Assembly: GCA_044867525.1 (NCBI GenBank)
Contig: JBIOVB010000038.1
Location: forward strand, 1-30,661
Direction: 5' to 3'
Length of the DNA: 30,661 nucleotides
Source of the DNA: JALYNX01 sp044867525
Lineage (GTDB): Bacteria; Actinomycetota; Acidimicrobiia; Spongiisociales; ZC4RG35
In this document: positions 1 through 7,971 of the stretch, piece after piece
Position numbering within the stretch: the first letter of the stretch is position 1
Layout: the number at the start of each line of letters is the position of its first letter
Notes under the pieces: generated by a model
Seen by the model: the letters and a program-made list of their open reading frames with translations, nothing else
What the model was told of the DNA's origin: nothing
The model's database searches: none
Translations under genes and position numbers: made by a program

Positions 1-630
1 CTCACGTTGAACGAGCTCGGCTATGTCCGCAAGAGCGGCCGGCAGTTTTCCCTCACTCCCAAGGTGCTCGACCTCGGGTACTCGTTCCTCACGTCGTTCC
101 CGGTATTGGAGCTGGCGCAGGCCCCGATGGAGCGTCTCGTCGAGGAGGTCAAAGAGTCGTCCTCGTTGGCGATTCTCGACGGGTCGGAAATCGTCTACGT
201 CGCCCGGGTCCCCACCACCCGCATCATGACCATCTCCCTTGCATTGGGATCGCGGCTTCCGGTCTACCCGACATCGATGGGGAGGGTTCTCCTTGCCGGG
301 AGGCCTGATGACGAGATCGACGACTACATCGCCCGTACCCGGTTCGAACAGCTGACTCCCTATACGGTCACCGACAAGGAGAAGTTCCGGTCCATCGTGC
401 TCAAGATTCGTGCCCAAGGCTATGCCCTGGTCGACCAGGAGTTGGAGGAGGGGGTGCGTTCGCTGGCGGCGCCGATCATCAGCGCTCGCGGTGAGGTGAT
501 GGCTGCGATGAACGTCTCATGTCATGCCACCAGGGCGGGGATGACCCGGTTGCGTGAAGAGTTCTTGCCCCGGCTCCTGGCTACCGCCGCCGAGGTCAGT
601 GCCACTGCAGGCGGGTCCCGAGGCCCCTGA
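1..630 (+). CDS. IclR-family transcriptional regulator, 5'-truncated by the window edge
   Basis: The reading frame is open from base 1 and ends at TGA 628-630, so the start and most of the N-terminal winged helix-turn-helix lie outside the window. The first visible residues (LTLNELGYVRKSGRQFSLTP) are the end of the wing and the linker typical of the PcaR/PobR branch of IclR regulators. The rest is the effector-binding domain, with the usual SSSLAILDGSEIVYVARV strand and a near-C-terminal segment EEGVRSLAAPI. PcaR/PobR-type IclR proteins usually control aromatic acid catabolism and bind small acids. The gene it controls is not visible here; the paa operon 6.4 kb away has its own TetR regulator. 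The gene converges on the ABC importer operon and the two are separated by a strong hairpin. Family assignment is firm, ligand unknown. Confidence 0.9.
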   Translation, partial: LTLNELGYVRKSGRQFSLTPKVLDLGYSFLTSFPVLELAQAPMERLVEEVKESSSLAILDGSEIVYVARVPTTRIMTISLALGSRLPVYPTSMGRVLLAGRPDDEIDDYIARTRFEQLTPYTVTDKEKFRSIVLKIRAQGYALVDQELEEGVRSLAAPIISARGEVMAAMNVSCHATRAGMTRLREEFLPRLLATAAEVSATAGGSRGP

Positions 631-636
631 AACAAG

Positions 637-664
637 TTCGGGGCGACGCTGTCGTCGCCCCGAG
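637..664. terminator. bidirectional hairpin terminator between convergent genes
   Basis: CGGGGCGACG (639-648) pairs perfectly with CGTCGCCCCG (653-662) around a 4-base loop, and a T-A pair extends the stem. It lies 8 bases after the IclR stop and before the end of the convergent ABC ATPase gene. There is no clear U-tract on either side, which is common in high-GC actinobacteria, so termination is inferred from structure and position. Confidence 0.7.
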
Positions 665-702
665 GTTGCCCCTGGGAGGAGGGATCTGTTGTGGTCGACG
701 GG

Positions 703-1503
703 CTATGACCGTGACACCTTCTTTGTAACCGGCCCGGGTGACCACCCGGTTAACGGCAGCTGTCGATCGGCAGAACCTTCGTTGAGAGGTTGCGGGCGCA
801 GGGCGGTCAGCGCTCGGTCCTGAAAGGCGTGGAATCGCTGGCCGCTCCTGCTCCGGGGACGCTCCAGGTCGACATCGATCGAGGTAGTGATCGTCCCCGG
901 TGTATCCCCGATGACCAGGATTCGGTCGGCCAGGACCAGTGCCTCGTCGATGTCGTGGGTCACCAGGAGCATGGTCGGGCGGTACCAGCCCCAGACCTCC
1001 AGCAGGTGGTCCTGTAGGTCGCTCCGGGTGAAGGCGTCGAGGGCACTGAAAGGCTCGTCGAGGAGGAGCACCGGCGGGCGAGTGACCAAGGCCCGGGCGA
1101 TCGCGGTGCGCTGGGCCATCCCGCCGGATAGCTCGCGAGGCAGCGCTCCGGCGAAGTCGGAGAGACCGACCCGGGTCAGCGCCTCGCGGACTGCCGTCGG
1201 TGACGCGCCCCGGGCGAGGCCGAATGCGACGTTTTGCTCCACGTCCAGCCAGGGCATGAGGCGGGGTTGCTGGAAGACGATGCCCACCGACGGATCGGGG
1301 CCGTTCACTTCATGTCCCGCTACCCTCACCAACCCGGTCGTCGGACGGTCGAGTCCCGAGATCAGCCTGAGGATGGTGCTCTTTCCGCAGCCGCTGGGGC
1401 CGATCACCGCCACGATTTGATGTGGCCGCACTTCGAAGCCGATGTTCGAGACTGCCAGATGCCCGGAGTCGTAGCGCTTGGACACGGCGGTCAGCTCGAT
1501 CAT
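703..1503 (-). CDS. ABC transporter ATP-binding protein, sulfonate/nitrate/taurine type (SsuB/TauB-like)
   Basis: A 266-residue ATPase that powers the importer formed with the two upstream genes. All nucleotide-binding motifs are present: Walker A GPSGCGKST (35-43), Q-loop (78-82), signature LSGGMAQR (125-132), Walker B VLLLDEP (145-151) and H-loop His183 in VTHDIDEA. The start ATG at 1503 overlaps the permease stop as ATGA, so the two are translationally coupled; a longer frame upstream runs inside the permease gene and was not used. The tail after about residue 240 has no family match that I recognise. The SsuB/TauB/NrtD group cannot be split by sequence alone; the substrate call comes from the binding protein. 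Confidence 0.88.
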   Translation of the reverse strand: MIELTAVSKRYDSGHLAVSNIGFEVRPHQIVAVIGPSGCGKSTILRLISGLDRPTTGLVRVAGHEVNGPDPSVGIVFQQPRLMPWLDVEQNVAFGLARGASPTAVREALTRVGLSDFAGALPRELSGGMAQRTAIARALVTRPPVLLLDEPFSALDAFTRSDLQDHLLEVWGWYRPTMLLVTHDIDEALVLADRILVIGDTPGTITTSIDVDLERPRSRSGQRFHAFQDRALTALRPQPLNEGSADRQLPLTGWSPGPVTKKVSRS

Positions 1504-2342
1504 GACGCCGCCTGCGCCCTGCCGTATCCGTCCTGCCAGGAGGTGAGCCGTCTCCCGGTCGCTGTCAGGAGCCAATCCGTGAGCTTTCCTAGCACTCCGA
1601 AGAGGACGATCGAGGCGATGATCAGAGAAGTGCGGCCGCTCTGCTGACCGTCGATCAGCAGGTAGCCAAGCCCTTCAGGAGCACCGAGGAACTCGGCGGC
1701 GACAACGAACATCCATCCCAGCCCCAGGCCGTTGCGGAGACCGACGAGATAGGCGGGGAGGGACGCCGGGAACAGGATTCTCCGCACCAACTTCGGGGTT
1801 CCGAAGCCGTACGATCTCCCCACCTCGACCAATCCTCGGTCAACCGAGGCGATGGACGCGGAGAGTGTGAGATACACCGGGAAGAACACCCCGAGGGCGA
1901 TCATCAGCACCTTGGAGGTTTCGAAGATCCCGAACCAGAGAAGGAACAGCGGGGTCCAGGCGATGGACGGGATGTTGCGCAATGCCTGGAGGGTGGGGTC
2001 GAACAGGGTGTCGAAGCGGCGCCACACACCGGTGGCGGCACCGAGCAGCGTCCCGGCGGTCGCACCGAGGACGAACCCCAGGGTCACTCGCCGCGTTGTG
2101 GCAACCACGTGTTTCCAGAGGTCACCGCTGGCGGCCAGATCGGCGATCGTGTTCCAGATCTCAGACGGTGGGGGAAGCGCCCGTGTGGAGATCAAGCCGA
2201 GCCGCGCCCCCAGCTCCCAGGCAGCCACGATCGCCACCGGCACCACGAGACCGAGGAGCCAGCCCGGGGCTCGTCTGCGTTGGGCCGCTTCCGGCCCGGG
2301 ATCGGTTCGACCCCGGACCGGAAGCGATGCCAGCTCGGTCAT
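1500..2342 (-). CDS. ABC transporter permease, SsuC/TauC-like
   Basis: A 280-residue inner-membrane permease of the BPD_transp_1 type. After a polar N-terminus there is a hydrophobic helix near residues 28-50 and further membrane segments from about residue 86. The cytoplasmic coupling (EAA) loop is visible as LRNGLGLGWMFVVAAEF, close to the SsuC/TauC consensus. The start ATG at 2342 overlaps the stop of the binding-protein gene (ATGA) and its own stop overlaps the start of the ATPase gene, giving a compact binding protein-permease-ATPase operon. Such permeases act as homodimers. Family is firm; sulfonate specificity is an inference. Confidence 0.88.
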   Translation of the reverse strand: MTELASLPVRGRTDPGPEAAQRRRAPGWLLGLVVPVAIVAAWELGARLGLISTRALPPPSEIWNTIADLAASGDLWKHVVATTRRVTLGFVLGATAGTLLGAATGVWRRFDTLFDPTLQALRNIPSIAWTPLFLLWFGIFETSKVLMIALGVFFPVYLTLSASIASVDRGLVEVGRSYGFGTPKLVRRILFPASLPAYLVGLRNGLGLGWMFVVAAEFLGAPEGLGYLLIDGQQSGRTSLIIASIVLFGVLGKLTDWLLTATGRRLTSWQDGYGRAQAAS

Positions 2343-3370
2343 CCCGTCTCGCCCAGTTCCTGGGTGAACCCGTCATCGAGAAGGGAGTCGACGGTCGCCT
2401 CGACGTCGACTCCGCCTTCGATCACCTGGGACTCCTGCAGCGCGAGCCCGGCACCCAGGATGGTCTCCAGTTGCTCCACCCCGATGGCCGGAGTGGTGAA
2501 GTCGGTGCGCTCCAACTGCCGCTGCGCGACTTCGAGCGAGAGACCCGCCTCCTCGGCCAGGATCCCGGCCAGCTCATCAGGGTTTTCCAGTGCCCACTGG
2601 CGACCCCGCTCGTAGGCGGTGATCACAGCAGCCACCACCTCGGGGTGCTCGGTGGCGAACTCCTCGTCGACGTTGAGCACACCCCAGGTGTTGAGCTCGG
2701 GCGCCCGATAGAAGAGCGTGGCTCCCTGCTCCAGCTCGGCTTCGGCCATCATCGGGTCGAGCCCGGCCCAGGCGTCGACATCACCGCTGATGAGGGCGTT
2801 GCGCCCGTCGGCATGCTGCAACAGCACCAAATTGACGTCGCTCTCACTCAGCCCGTGGTCGGCCAGGGCCCGGAGCAGGAAGATGTAAGGGTCGGTCCCT
2901 TTGGTCACAGCCACCGTCTTCCCCTCCAGATCGTCCACCGAGTCGATCCCGCTGCCTTCCAGGGTCACCAGCGCGGTCCACTCCGGGCGGGAATAGGAGT
3001 ACACCGACTTGATCGGGCTCCCGTTGACCTTGGCCAGCAACGCGGCGGCACCCGCTGTCGATCCGAACTGGATGCTCCCGGCGTTGAGGAACTCGATCGC
3101 CTTGTTGCTCCCTGCGGATTGGACCCAATTCACGGTGACCTCGTCGCCGAGGGCTTCCTCGATCCAGCCGTTGTCCTTGAGCACGAGGCTCACCGGGTTG
3201 TAGTACGCCCAGTCCAGGGTCACCTCCTCGACCGAAGCCGATTCGGGGGACCCACCGCAGGAAGCCAGGATCGCTCCGGCGAGAAGGAAGGTGAACAGGG
3301 ATCGGGCGATGTCGGGTGGTCGTTTGAGTTTCGACGAGCCGGCGCGGCGGCTCGTGATGTGTGAAGTCAC
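2339..3370 (-). CDS. ABC transporter substrate-binding lipoprotein, probable aliphatic sulfonate binder (SsuA-like)
   Basis: A 343-residue lipoprotein of the NMT1/SsuA family, first gene of the importer operon. I chose GTG 3370 because AGGAG lies 9 bases upstream and the protein then begins with a basic stretch, a hydrophobic core and a lipobox LASC with Cys38. The mature protein starts with YYNPVSLVLKDNGWIEE and carries VQSAGSNKAIEFLNAGSIQF and SRPEWTALV, which resemble proteins annotated as aliphatic sulfonate binders. It would deliver organosulfur compounds as a sulfur source. No sulfonate monooxygenase is encoded nearby, so the substrate could instead be another small anion. A 277-base leader precedes it. 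Confidence 0.85.
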   Translation of the reverse strand: MTSHITSRRAGSSKLKRPPDIARSLFTFLLAGAILASCGGSPESASVEEVTLDWAYYNPVSLVLKDNGWIEEALGDEVTVNWVQSAGSNKAIEFLNAGSIQFGSTAGAAALLAKVNGSPIKSVYSYSRPEWTALVTLEGSGIDSVDDLEGKTVAVTKGTDPYIFLLRALADHGLSESDVNLVLLQHADGRNALISGDVDAWAGLDPMMAEAELEQGATLFYRAPELNTWGVLNVDEEFATEHPEVVAAVITAYERGRQWALENPDELAGILAEEAGLSLEVAQRQLERTDFTTPAIGVEQLETILGAGLALQESQVIEGGVDVEATVDSLLDDGFTQELGETG

Positions 3371-3647
3371 GAGAGACACTCCTTGATGTGGATATCGGTG
3401 GCGACGCCGGGTGGTCCCTGGCTCTCGGGTGGTGGCGTCTAGGAGTGCTTGCGACGAGCGTCGGCACCCGGGCGGGTCACCCGAGAGCGCCGACACATCT
3501 CTGGAAGGAGATAGAAGCTCATCACGAAGCGGGCACCATAGACAAAGGGAATGGATCGTCCCAATCCCACCCTGAGCTCAGGCTGCTCGGGTGTCCTGGT
3601 CAGGCGGCCGGCAGTCGCTCGGTGGACCTGGCTGGCCCGACCCGGAC
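3371..3647 (-). promoter_or_regulatory. leader region of the ABC importer operon with a stem-loop
   Basis: This 277-base gap between the channel gene and the importer holds no long gene. On the minus strand GTCGGC pairs with GCCGAC (3460-3465 with 3489-3494), and the enclosed bases contain a smaller CGGG/CCCG hairpin. The structure lies inside the short frame 3439-3498. I could not match the region to a TPP or SAM riboswitch consensus. An untranslated leader controlling the importer, by attenuation or a short upstream frame, is an inference. Confidence 0.4.
3439..3498 (-). CDS. possible 19-residue Cys/Arg-rich leader peptide upstream of the importer
   Basis: A short frame ATG 3498 to TAG 3439 encodes MCRRSRVTRPGADARRKHS. 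It sits about 70 bases upstream of the binding-protein start and overlaps the leader stem-loop. Actinobacteria often place small Cys-containing upstream frames before sulfur uptake or assimilation operons, where slow reading at Cys codons signals low cysteine; that precedent is the reason for listing it. Against it, the Shine-Dalgarno match is weak, there is one Cys only, and the peptide lacks the usual C-terminal Cys of the family as I know it. It may be chance. Confidence 0.3.
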   Translation of the reverse strand: MCRRSRVTRPGADARRKHS

Positions 3648-4730
3648 TCAAACGGATGCCGGGGCCTGTTCGCGAGTCTCGAGGTCGCCCAAGGACTCGG
3701 CCACCACCACCAGGTCATCGCCGGGCTCGAGGCGAAATCCGGGCTCGAGATTGGTATGCGTGGACCCGTTTCGGGTCACTGCCAGCAGGGTCGCTCGATG
3801 GTCGGCTCGCAGCTTCGCCGAAGCCTGATCCACGTCCATCCCGGCCAGACCTTCAGGTATCTGCACCCGGTAGAGCTCCGAGCCCTCCCCACCGGACACG
3901 ATGTCGGTCACCAGCTCCGAAAGCCCGGGGTACATGGCGGACCGGGCCAACAAGTGGGCGGACAGCTTGGACGTGACCATGATCTCGTTGACGTTGGCGC
4001 GGCGGAAATGAGGGACATGGTCGGGGTTGTTGACCTCGACCACGGTCCGCACCTCGGGTGCGATGGACTCGATGGCGAGGACCGCCAGAATCGAGGACAT
4101 GTCCGCCTGATCTGATCCGTCGATAGGGCAGATGATGGCGGCCGCCGCGTTCTCGATCCCGGCGCGTCGCAGATCGGATTCATGGCTGATGCTGCCCCGC
4201 ACGAAGTAGACCTGCTCGGGAGCCGGGCTGCGCTCGGCGTCGTGAAGCAGCACGATCTTGGTGCCGTACTCGTCCTTGCCCAGTTCGGCGATCAGGTCCC
4301 GTGCGGTTGCATTCCAGCCACACACCACGATGTGATCCCGATATCCGGCAGCTCCCATTCCCTGTCCCTCCTTGAGCAAGAAGTCGATCACGAACCCGAC
4401 CAAAGCGCCGGTGATGGTGGCGACTATCGCCACCCCGAACAGTCCAAGTAGCCAGCCCACTGCCCAGCCAACTGGGCCGGCGACAAACCCTCCTTCGCCA
4501 AGGCCGAGCACGGTCGCCCCCGCCCAGTAGAACGACCGGCCGAGCTGTGTCAACGAGCGGTCGGTCTCTGCCATCCAGACCACGACGGTGGCGAGGCCGA
4601 GGACGGCCCCGAGCCCGGCCGCCAGGGAGACGAAGAAGCGCCGATCCACCTTCTCCCCGACTCTCCTCACGTGCCAACTCACCCGACGCAAGAACGGGGA
4701 GTCGAACAGTGCCCGGAAGCGGTTGACCAT
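3648..4730 (-). CDS. two-TM ion channel with RCK/TrkA domains, non-canonical selectivity filter
   Basis: A 360-residue membrane protein. Residues 33-53 and 85-119 are hydrophobic helices flanking a re-entrant pore segment (about 63-83). A Rossmann-type RCK/TrkA-N domain starts at 131 (HIVVCGWN), with an acidic site in ICPIDGSDQAD (200-210), and a TrkA-C-like domain follows (about 287-345, ending LEPGDDLVVVAE). The layout is that of MthK-like K+ channels and CASTOR/POLLUX-like channels. However, the pore reads ATVLGLGE (72-79) where K+ channels have TVGYGD, so potassium selectivity cannot be assumed. A TAACTT box ends 9 bases before the ATG, suggesting a leaderless or near-leaderless mRNA. It is transcribed away from the ABC-F gene. 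Confidence 0.8.
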   Translation of the reverse strand: MVNRFRALFDSPFLRRVSWHVRRVGEKVDRRFFVSLAAGLGAVLGLATVVVWMAETDRSLTQLGRSFYWAGATVLGLGEGGFVAGPVGWAVGWLLGLFGVAIVATITGALVGFVIDFLLKEGQGMGAAGYRDHIVVCGWNATARDLIAELGKDEYGTKIVLLHDAERSPAPEQVYFVRGSISHESDLRRAGIENAAAAIICPIDGSDQADMSSILAVLAIESIAPEVRTVVEVNNPDHVPHFRRANVNEIMVTSKLSAHLLARSAMYPGLSELVTDIVSGGEGSELYRVQIPEGLAGMDVDQASAKLRADHRATLLAVTRNGSTHTNLEPGFRLEPGDDLVVVAESLGDLETREQAPASV

Positions 4731-4739
4731 CTTGCCGCG

Positions 4740-4745
4740 AAGTTA
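4740..4745 (-). promoter_or_regulatory. -10 box (TAACTT) for the ion channel gene
   Basis: TAACTT on the minus strand ends 9 bases before the ATG at 4730 and there is no Shine-Dalgarno match. This is the same arrangement as in several other genes here. No convincing -35 was found. Confidence 0.35.
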
Positions 4746-4838
4746 GTAGGGGAGCTGCGTCCATCTCTGGTCCCGACCGGTAAATCTCGCCGGTAGTCGC
4801 GACAGGTTTTCTAAGGTCTCCACTGCCCCGTCCCCGCC

Positions 4839-6437
4839 ATGTTGATCGCACGCGACCTCCGCATCGAAGCCGGCCCCCGCACCTTGATCGAGGGGGCCTC
4901 CTTCAGCGTGCAATCAGGCGACCGCATCGGGCTGGTAGGGCGCAACGGGGCGGGCAAGACGACGCTGATGAAGGTCCTGACCGGAGAGGTGACGCCGTCC
5001 GAAGGGTCGGTGCTCCGCTCCGGCACCATCGGATACTTCTCCCAAGAAGCGGCGCTCCCCGAGCTGGAGCACTCGGACGCCACCGCCCTGGAGCGGATCC
5101 TCATGGCCCGGGACATCGGTGCGATGCAGCGCCGTATCGAAGAGGCCCGCATGCGTCTCCACGACCTCAGCGGTGAGGAGAGGGACCGCGGCATCGCCCG
5201 GTTCGGTCGCCTCCACGACGAATTCGAGGCCAAGGGTGGGTTTGTCGCCGAGGCTCACGCAAAGCGAATGGCGGCGTCCCTGGGAATCGGCCAGCAAGAG
5301 CTCGACCAGCCGGTGGTGACTATGTCCGGTGGCCAACGGAGGCGGGTCGAGCTGGCGCGGATCCTCTTTGCCGAGACCGATGTCCTGCTCCTCGACGAGC
5401 CCACCAACCATCTGGACCTCGACGCCAAATCCTGGCTGATCGAATGGCTCACCACCTACCGCGGGGGCATGTTGGTGATCTCCCACGACTTGCCGCTCCT
5501 CGATGAGGCGATCACCTCGGTCCTGGCCCTGGAGCACGGAGAGGTAGAGGCCTATCGGGGCAACTACTCCCATTATCTGCTGGAACGAGATCGCCGCCGG
5601 GAGCGCAAGGAGAGGGAGCGGCGTCACCAGGACGAGGCCATCGCCAGGCTCGAGGAGAACATACGGCGCTTCAAGGGGACCACCGAGAAGATGGCCAAGG
5701 TGGCGCGGTCCTGGGAGACCCGTGTCGACCGGATGAAGCGCGATCTGGTGCAGATTCAGAAGTCGGGAAAATCGGTGAAGGTAGCCTTCCCCCAGCCGGA
5801 GAAATCGGGCAGGGTGCCCCTGTCCGCATTCGGCCTCGCCAAGTCATTCGGGGACAACCTGGTCTTCGTCGACGTCGAGTTCGCCGTGGAGCGGGGGGAG
5901 CGGATGTTGCTCATCGGCCTCAATGGGGCGGGCAAGACCACGCTTCTCAGGATCCTGGCCGGGGTAGAGACCCCGGATCTGGGCCAGGTCGACCACGGCC
6001 ACAACACGACCCTCGGCTACTACGCCCAGGAGCACGAGCAGATCTCGGCCGAAATGACCGTGATCGACCACATGCGAGGCGTGGCCGATCTCCCGGATCA
6101 GACGGTGCGCTCACTCCTCGGCCATTTCCTGCTGGCGGACAAGGTGGATCAGGATGCGGCGTCGCTCTCAGGCGGAGAGAAGACCAAACTCGCCCTGGCG
6201 ATGCTCGTGGCCTCGAGGCCCAATGTCCTGCTTCTCGATGAACCGACCAACAACCTGGATCCCCAGGCCAAGGAGGCGCTTCTGGACGCCCTCAGCCTGT
6301 ACCAGGGCACGATCGTCCTGGTCAGCCACGACACCGACTTCGTGGCACAACTTCTCCCAGACCGGGCGGTGCTGATGCCGGACGGCGAGATGCGCTTCTT
6401 CGACGAGGCTCTGCTCGACCTGGTGGCCCTGGCATGA
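4839..6437 (+). CDS. ABC-F family ATPase (ribosome-associated translation factor)
   Basis: A 532-residue soluble protein with two ABC ATPase domains and no membrane segments. Domain 1: Walker A GRNGAGKT (34-41), signature MSGGQRRR (162-169), Walker B VLLLDEP (182-188). Domain 2: Walker A GLNGAGKT (360-367), signature LSGGEKTK (443-450), Walker B LLLDEP (464-469). Between them lies a highly charged helical linker (about 245-318, rich in Arg, Lys and Glu), the part that reaches the peptidyl-tRNA in ABC-F proteins. The family includes EttA, Uup, YdiF and ribosome-protection resistance factors; I cannot tell which role applies. The short linker and absence of an antibiotic cluster favour a housekeeping translation factor. 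The start at ATG 4839 gives the expected first beta strand. Confidence 0.92.
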   Translation: MLIARDLRIEAGPRTLIEGASFSVQSGDRIGLVGRNGAGKTTLMKVLTGEVTPSEGSVLRSGTIGYFSQEAALPELEHSDATALERILMARDIGAMQRRIEEARMRLHDLSGEERDRGIARFGRLHDEFEAKGGFVAEAHAKRMAASLGIGQQELDQPVVTMSGGQRRRVELARILFAETDVLLLDEPTNHLDLDAKSWLIEWLTTYRGGMLVISHDLPLLDEAITSVLALEHGEVEAYRGNYSHYLLERDRRRERKERERRHQDEAIARLEENIRRFKGTTEKMAKVARSWETRVDRMKRDLVQIQKSGKSVKVAFPQPEKSGRVPLSAFGLAKSFGDNLVFVDVEFAVERGERMLLIGLNGAGKTTLLRILAGVETPDLGQVDHGHNTTLGYYAQEHEQISAEMTVIDHMRGVADLPDQTVRSLLGHFLLADKVDQDAASLSGGEKTKLALAMLVASRPNVLLLDEPTNNLDPQAKEALLDALSLYQGTIVLVSHDTDFVAQLLPDRAVLMPDGEMRFFDEALLDLVALA

Positions 6438-6483
6438 GCGCCGCGATGCGGAACCGTTGGGCCTCTCCAGCCATCTAATCGCC

Positions 6484-6984
6484 ATGAGGAAGATGCTCAC
6501 GGTCCTGATGCTGATGGCCCTGGTCGCCGCCTGCGGCGGCGCCGATCTCGGAGCCGGGGGCACCGAGCCCACCTCCACATCCTCCACGCTCGGCTCCGAC
6601 GAGCCTGTCGATTCCGGTGGGGACGAGCCGATCAGCGAGCCCCTGCCCCCGGGGCAGGTGCCAAACCCGCGGCCTCCGATCGATGGCAGCACCCACGGTG
6701 AGGTGTGGATCACGAGTACCGACCTCCTGATCATGGAGAGCTTCCCGATCCAGGTCAGCCTGCAGGTCGAGGGGGAGAAGCCGACTCCGTGTCATGAGAT
6801 CTTCTGGACTGCGGAGGACACCGGCGAGGCCATCGAGATCACCATGATCTCCCAGGTCAACAGTGATCAGGCCTGCACCCAGGTCATCGAGCCTTTCATG
6901 ATCTCGGTGCCCCTGGGGAGCTGGGCCGAGGAGTCACGTGATGTGATCCTCAACGGCGAGCCGGCGGGCTCCTTCGACAGTTGA
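6484..6984 (+). CDS. small secreted lipoprotein of unknown function
   Basis: A 166-residue protein. I chose ATG 6484 rather than 6457 because it places a basic MRK directly before a hydrophobic core and a lipobox VAAC with Cys17. The next 35 residues are a low-complexity Gly/Ser/Thr/Pro/Glu linker, followed by a compact domain with two Cys (in TPCHEIFW and SDQACTQV) that could form a disulfide. The end resembles an immunoglobulin-like fold (SVPLGSWAEESRDVILNGE), but I do not recognise the family. It lies 46 bases after the ABC-F gene and may be cotranscribed with it. Confidence 0.7.
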   Translation: MRKMLTVLMLMALVAACGGADLGAGGTEPTSTSSTLGSDEPVDSGGDEPISEPLPPGQVPNPRPPIDGSTHGEVWITSTDLLIMESFPIQVSLQVEGEKPTPCHEIFWTAEDTGEAIEITMISQVNSDQACTQVIEPFMISVPLGSWAEESRDVILNGEPAGSFDS

Positions 6985-6999
6985 CGCGGCACCGCTGAC

Positions 7000-7028
7000 C
7001 TGACAAACGAACGTTCGTTTGTTAATGT
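7000..7028 (+). promoter_or_regulatory. paa operon promoter (CTGACA - 17 bp - TAATGT)
   Basis: CTGACA (7000-7005) is separated by 17 bases from TAATGT (7023-7028), which ends 6 bases before the paaA ATG. The GGAGGG just before the ATG is too close to serve as a ribosome binding site, so paaA is probably read from a leaderless mRNA. The spacer is filled by the palindromic operator. Confidence 0.5.
7003..7022. promoter_or_regulatory. TetR-type operator, 20-bp perfect palindrome
   Basis: ACAAACGAACGTTCGTTTGT is a perfect inverted repeat lying between the -35 and -10 boxes of paaA. Position and symmetry are those of a repressor site for a TetR dimer. The TetR gene at the end of the operon (10598) is the obvious candidate to bind it, with phenylacetyl-CoA as the likely inducer by analogy with PaaR proteins; both are inferences. 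Confidence 0.75.
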
Positions 7029-7034
7029 GGAGGG

Positions 7035-7961
7035 ATGACGCCCGAGGAACGGTTCGACGCGCTGGTCGGCGACGAGGAGAAGATCGAACCTGCCGACTGG
7101 ATGCCAGAGGGCTATCGGAGCACCCTGATCCGTCAGATCGCCCAGCATGCCCACTCCGAGATCATCGGGATGCAGCCCGAGGGAAACTGGATAAGCCGGG
7201 CTCCGACCCTGTACCGGAAGGCGATCCTCATGGCCAAGGTCCAGGACGAGGCGGGCCACGGGCTCTACCTGTACTCCGCGGCCGAGACCCTTGGGGTGCG
7301 CCGAGACGATCTCCAGCAGCTGCTCCACCAGGGCAAGCACAAGTACTCCTCGATCTTCAATTACCCCACGCTGAGCTGGGCCGACATGGGCACCATCGGC
7401 TGGCTGGTCGACGGGGCCGCGATCACCAACCAGGTGATGCTCACCCGCTGTTCCTATGGGCCCTATGCCCGGGGGATGGTCCGCATCTGCAAGGAAGAGT
7501 CGTTTCATCAGCGCCAGGGATACGAGTCGTTGATCAGGCTGTGCGCGGGGAGCGCGGAGCAGAGGGCCATGGCCCAGGACGCCCTGAACCGCTGGTGGTG
7601 GCCATCGTTGATGATGTTCGGCCCCCATGACACCGATTCGACGCACACCGAACAATCGATGCGGTGGAAGATCAAGCGGGTGTCCAACGACGATCTCCGC
7701 CAGCAGTTCGTCGACATGACCGTGCCTCAGGCCGATTACCTGGGGCTTCAGATCCCTGACTCGGAGCTGCGATGGAACGAGGCGAGGAGCCACTACGACT
7801 TCGGGGAGATCGACTGGGACGAGTTCTGGGCGGTGGTGAAGGGTGACGGACCGATGAGCCGGGAGCGGATCGCGCACAAAGTGACCGCCTGGGACGACGG
7901 AGCCTGGGTCCGGGAGGCGGCGTCGGCCCACGCCGCGAAATCACAACGAGGGGCGGCGTGA
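7035..7961 (+). CDS. paaA: phenylacetyl-CoA epoxidase catalytic subunit PaaA
   Basis: The 308-residue di-iron oxygenase subunit that, within the PaaABCE complex, converts phenylacetyl-CoA to its 1,2-epoxide using O2. Iron ligands are visible at the expected spacing: Glu42, Glu72 with His75 (EAGH) and Glu155 with His158 (ESFH). Family hallmarks include the N-terminal EKIEPADWMPEGYR and HAHSEIIGMQPEGNW. Length and start agree with known PaaA. It opens a tight operon paaABCDE-tetR: 10 bases separate it from paaB, and the next genes overlap or nearly touch. Expression is probably controlled by the palindrome in its promoter. No ligase (paaK) or downstream paaG/Z genes are present in this window. 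Confidence 0.97.
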   Translation: MTPEERFDALVGDEEKIEPADWMPEGYRSTLIRQIAQHAHSEIIGMQPEGNWISRAPTLYRKAILMAKVQDEAGHGLYLYSAAETLGVRRDDLQQLLHQGKHKYSSIFNYPTLSWADMGTIGWLVDGAAITNQVMLTRCSYGPYARGMVRICKEESFHQRQGYESLIRLCAGSAEQRAMAQDALNRWWWPSLMMFGPHDTDSTHTEQSMRWKIKRVSNDDLRQQFVDMTVPQADYLGLQIPDSELRWNEARSHYDFGEIDWDEFWAVVKGDGPMSRERIAHKVTAWDDGAWVREAASAHAAKSQRGAA

Positions 7962-7971
7962 GGAGGATGAC

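Noticed and set aside
1982..3364. Plus-strand frame of 460 codons opposite the importer genes
   Set aside because: It covers two real genes on the other strand and their intergenic overlap, which a genuine gene would be unlikely to do.
3371..3647. TPP or SAM riboswitch upstream of the ABC importer
   Set aside because: I could not find the conserved core sequences of either class; only a generic stem-loop is present.
6867..7931. Long minus-strand frame opposite paaA
   Set aside because: It mirrors the well-supported paaA gene and its product is Pro/Arg/His-rich with no family signature.
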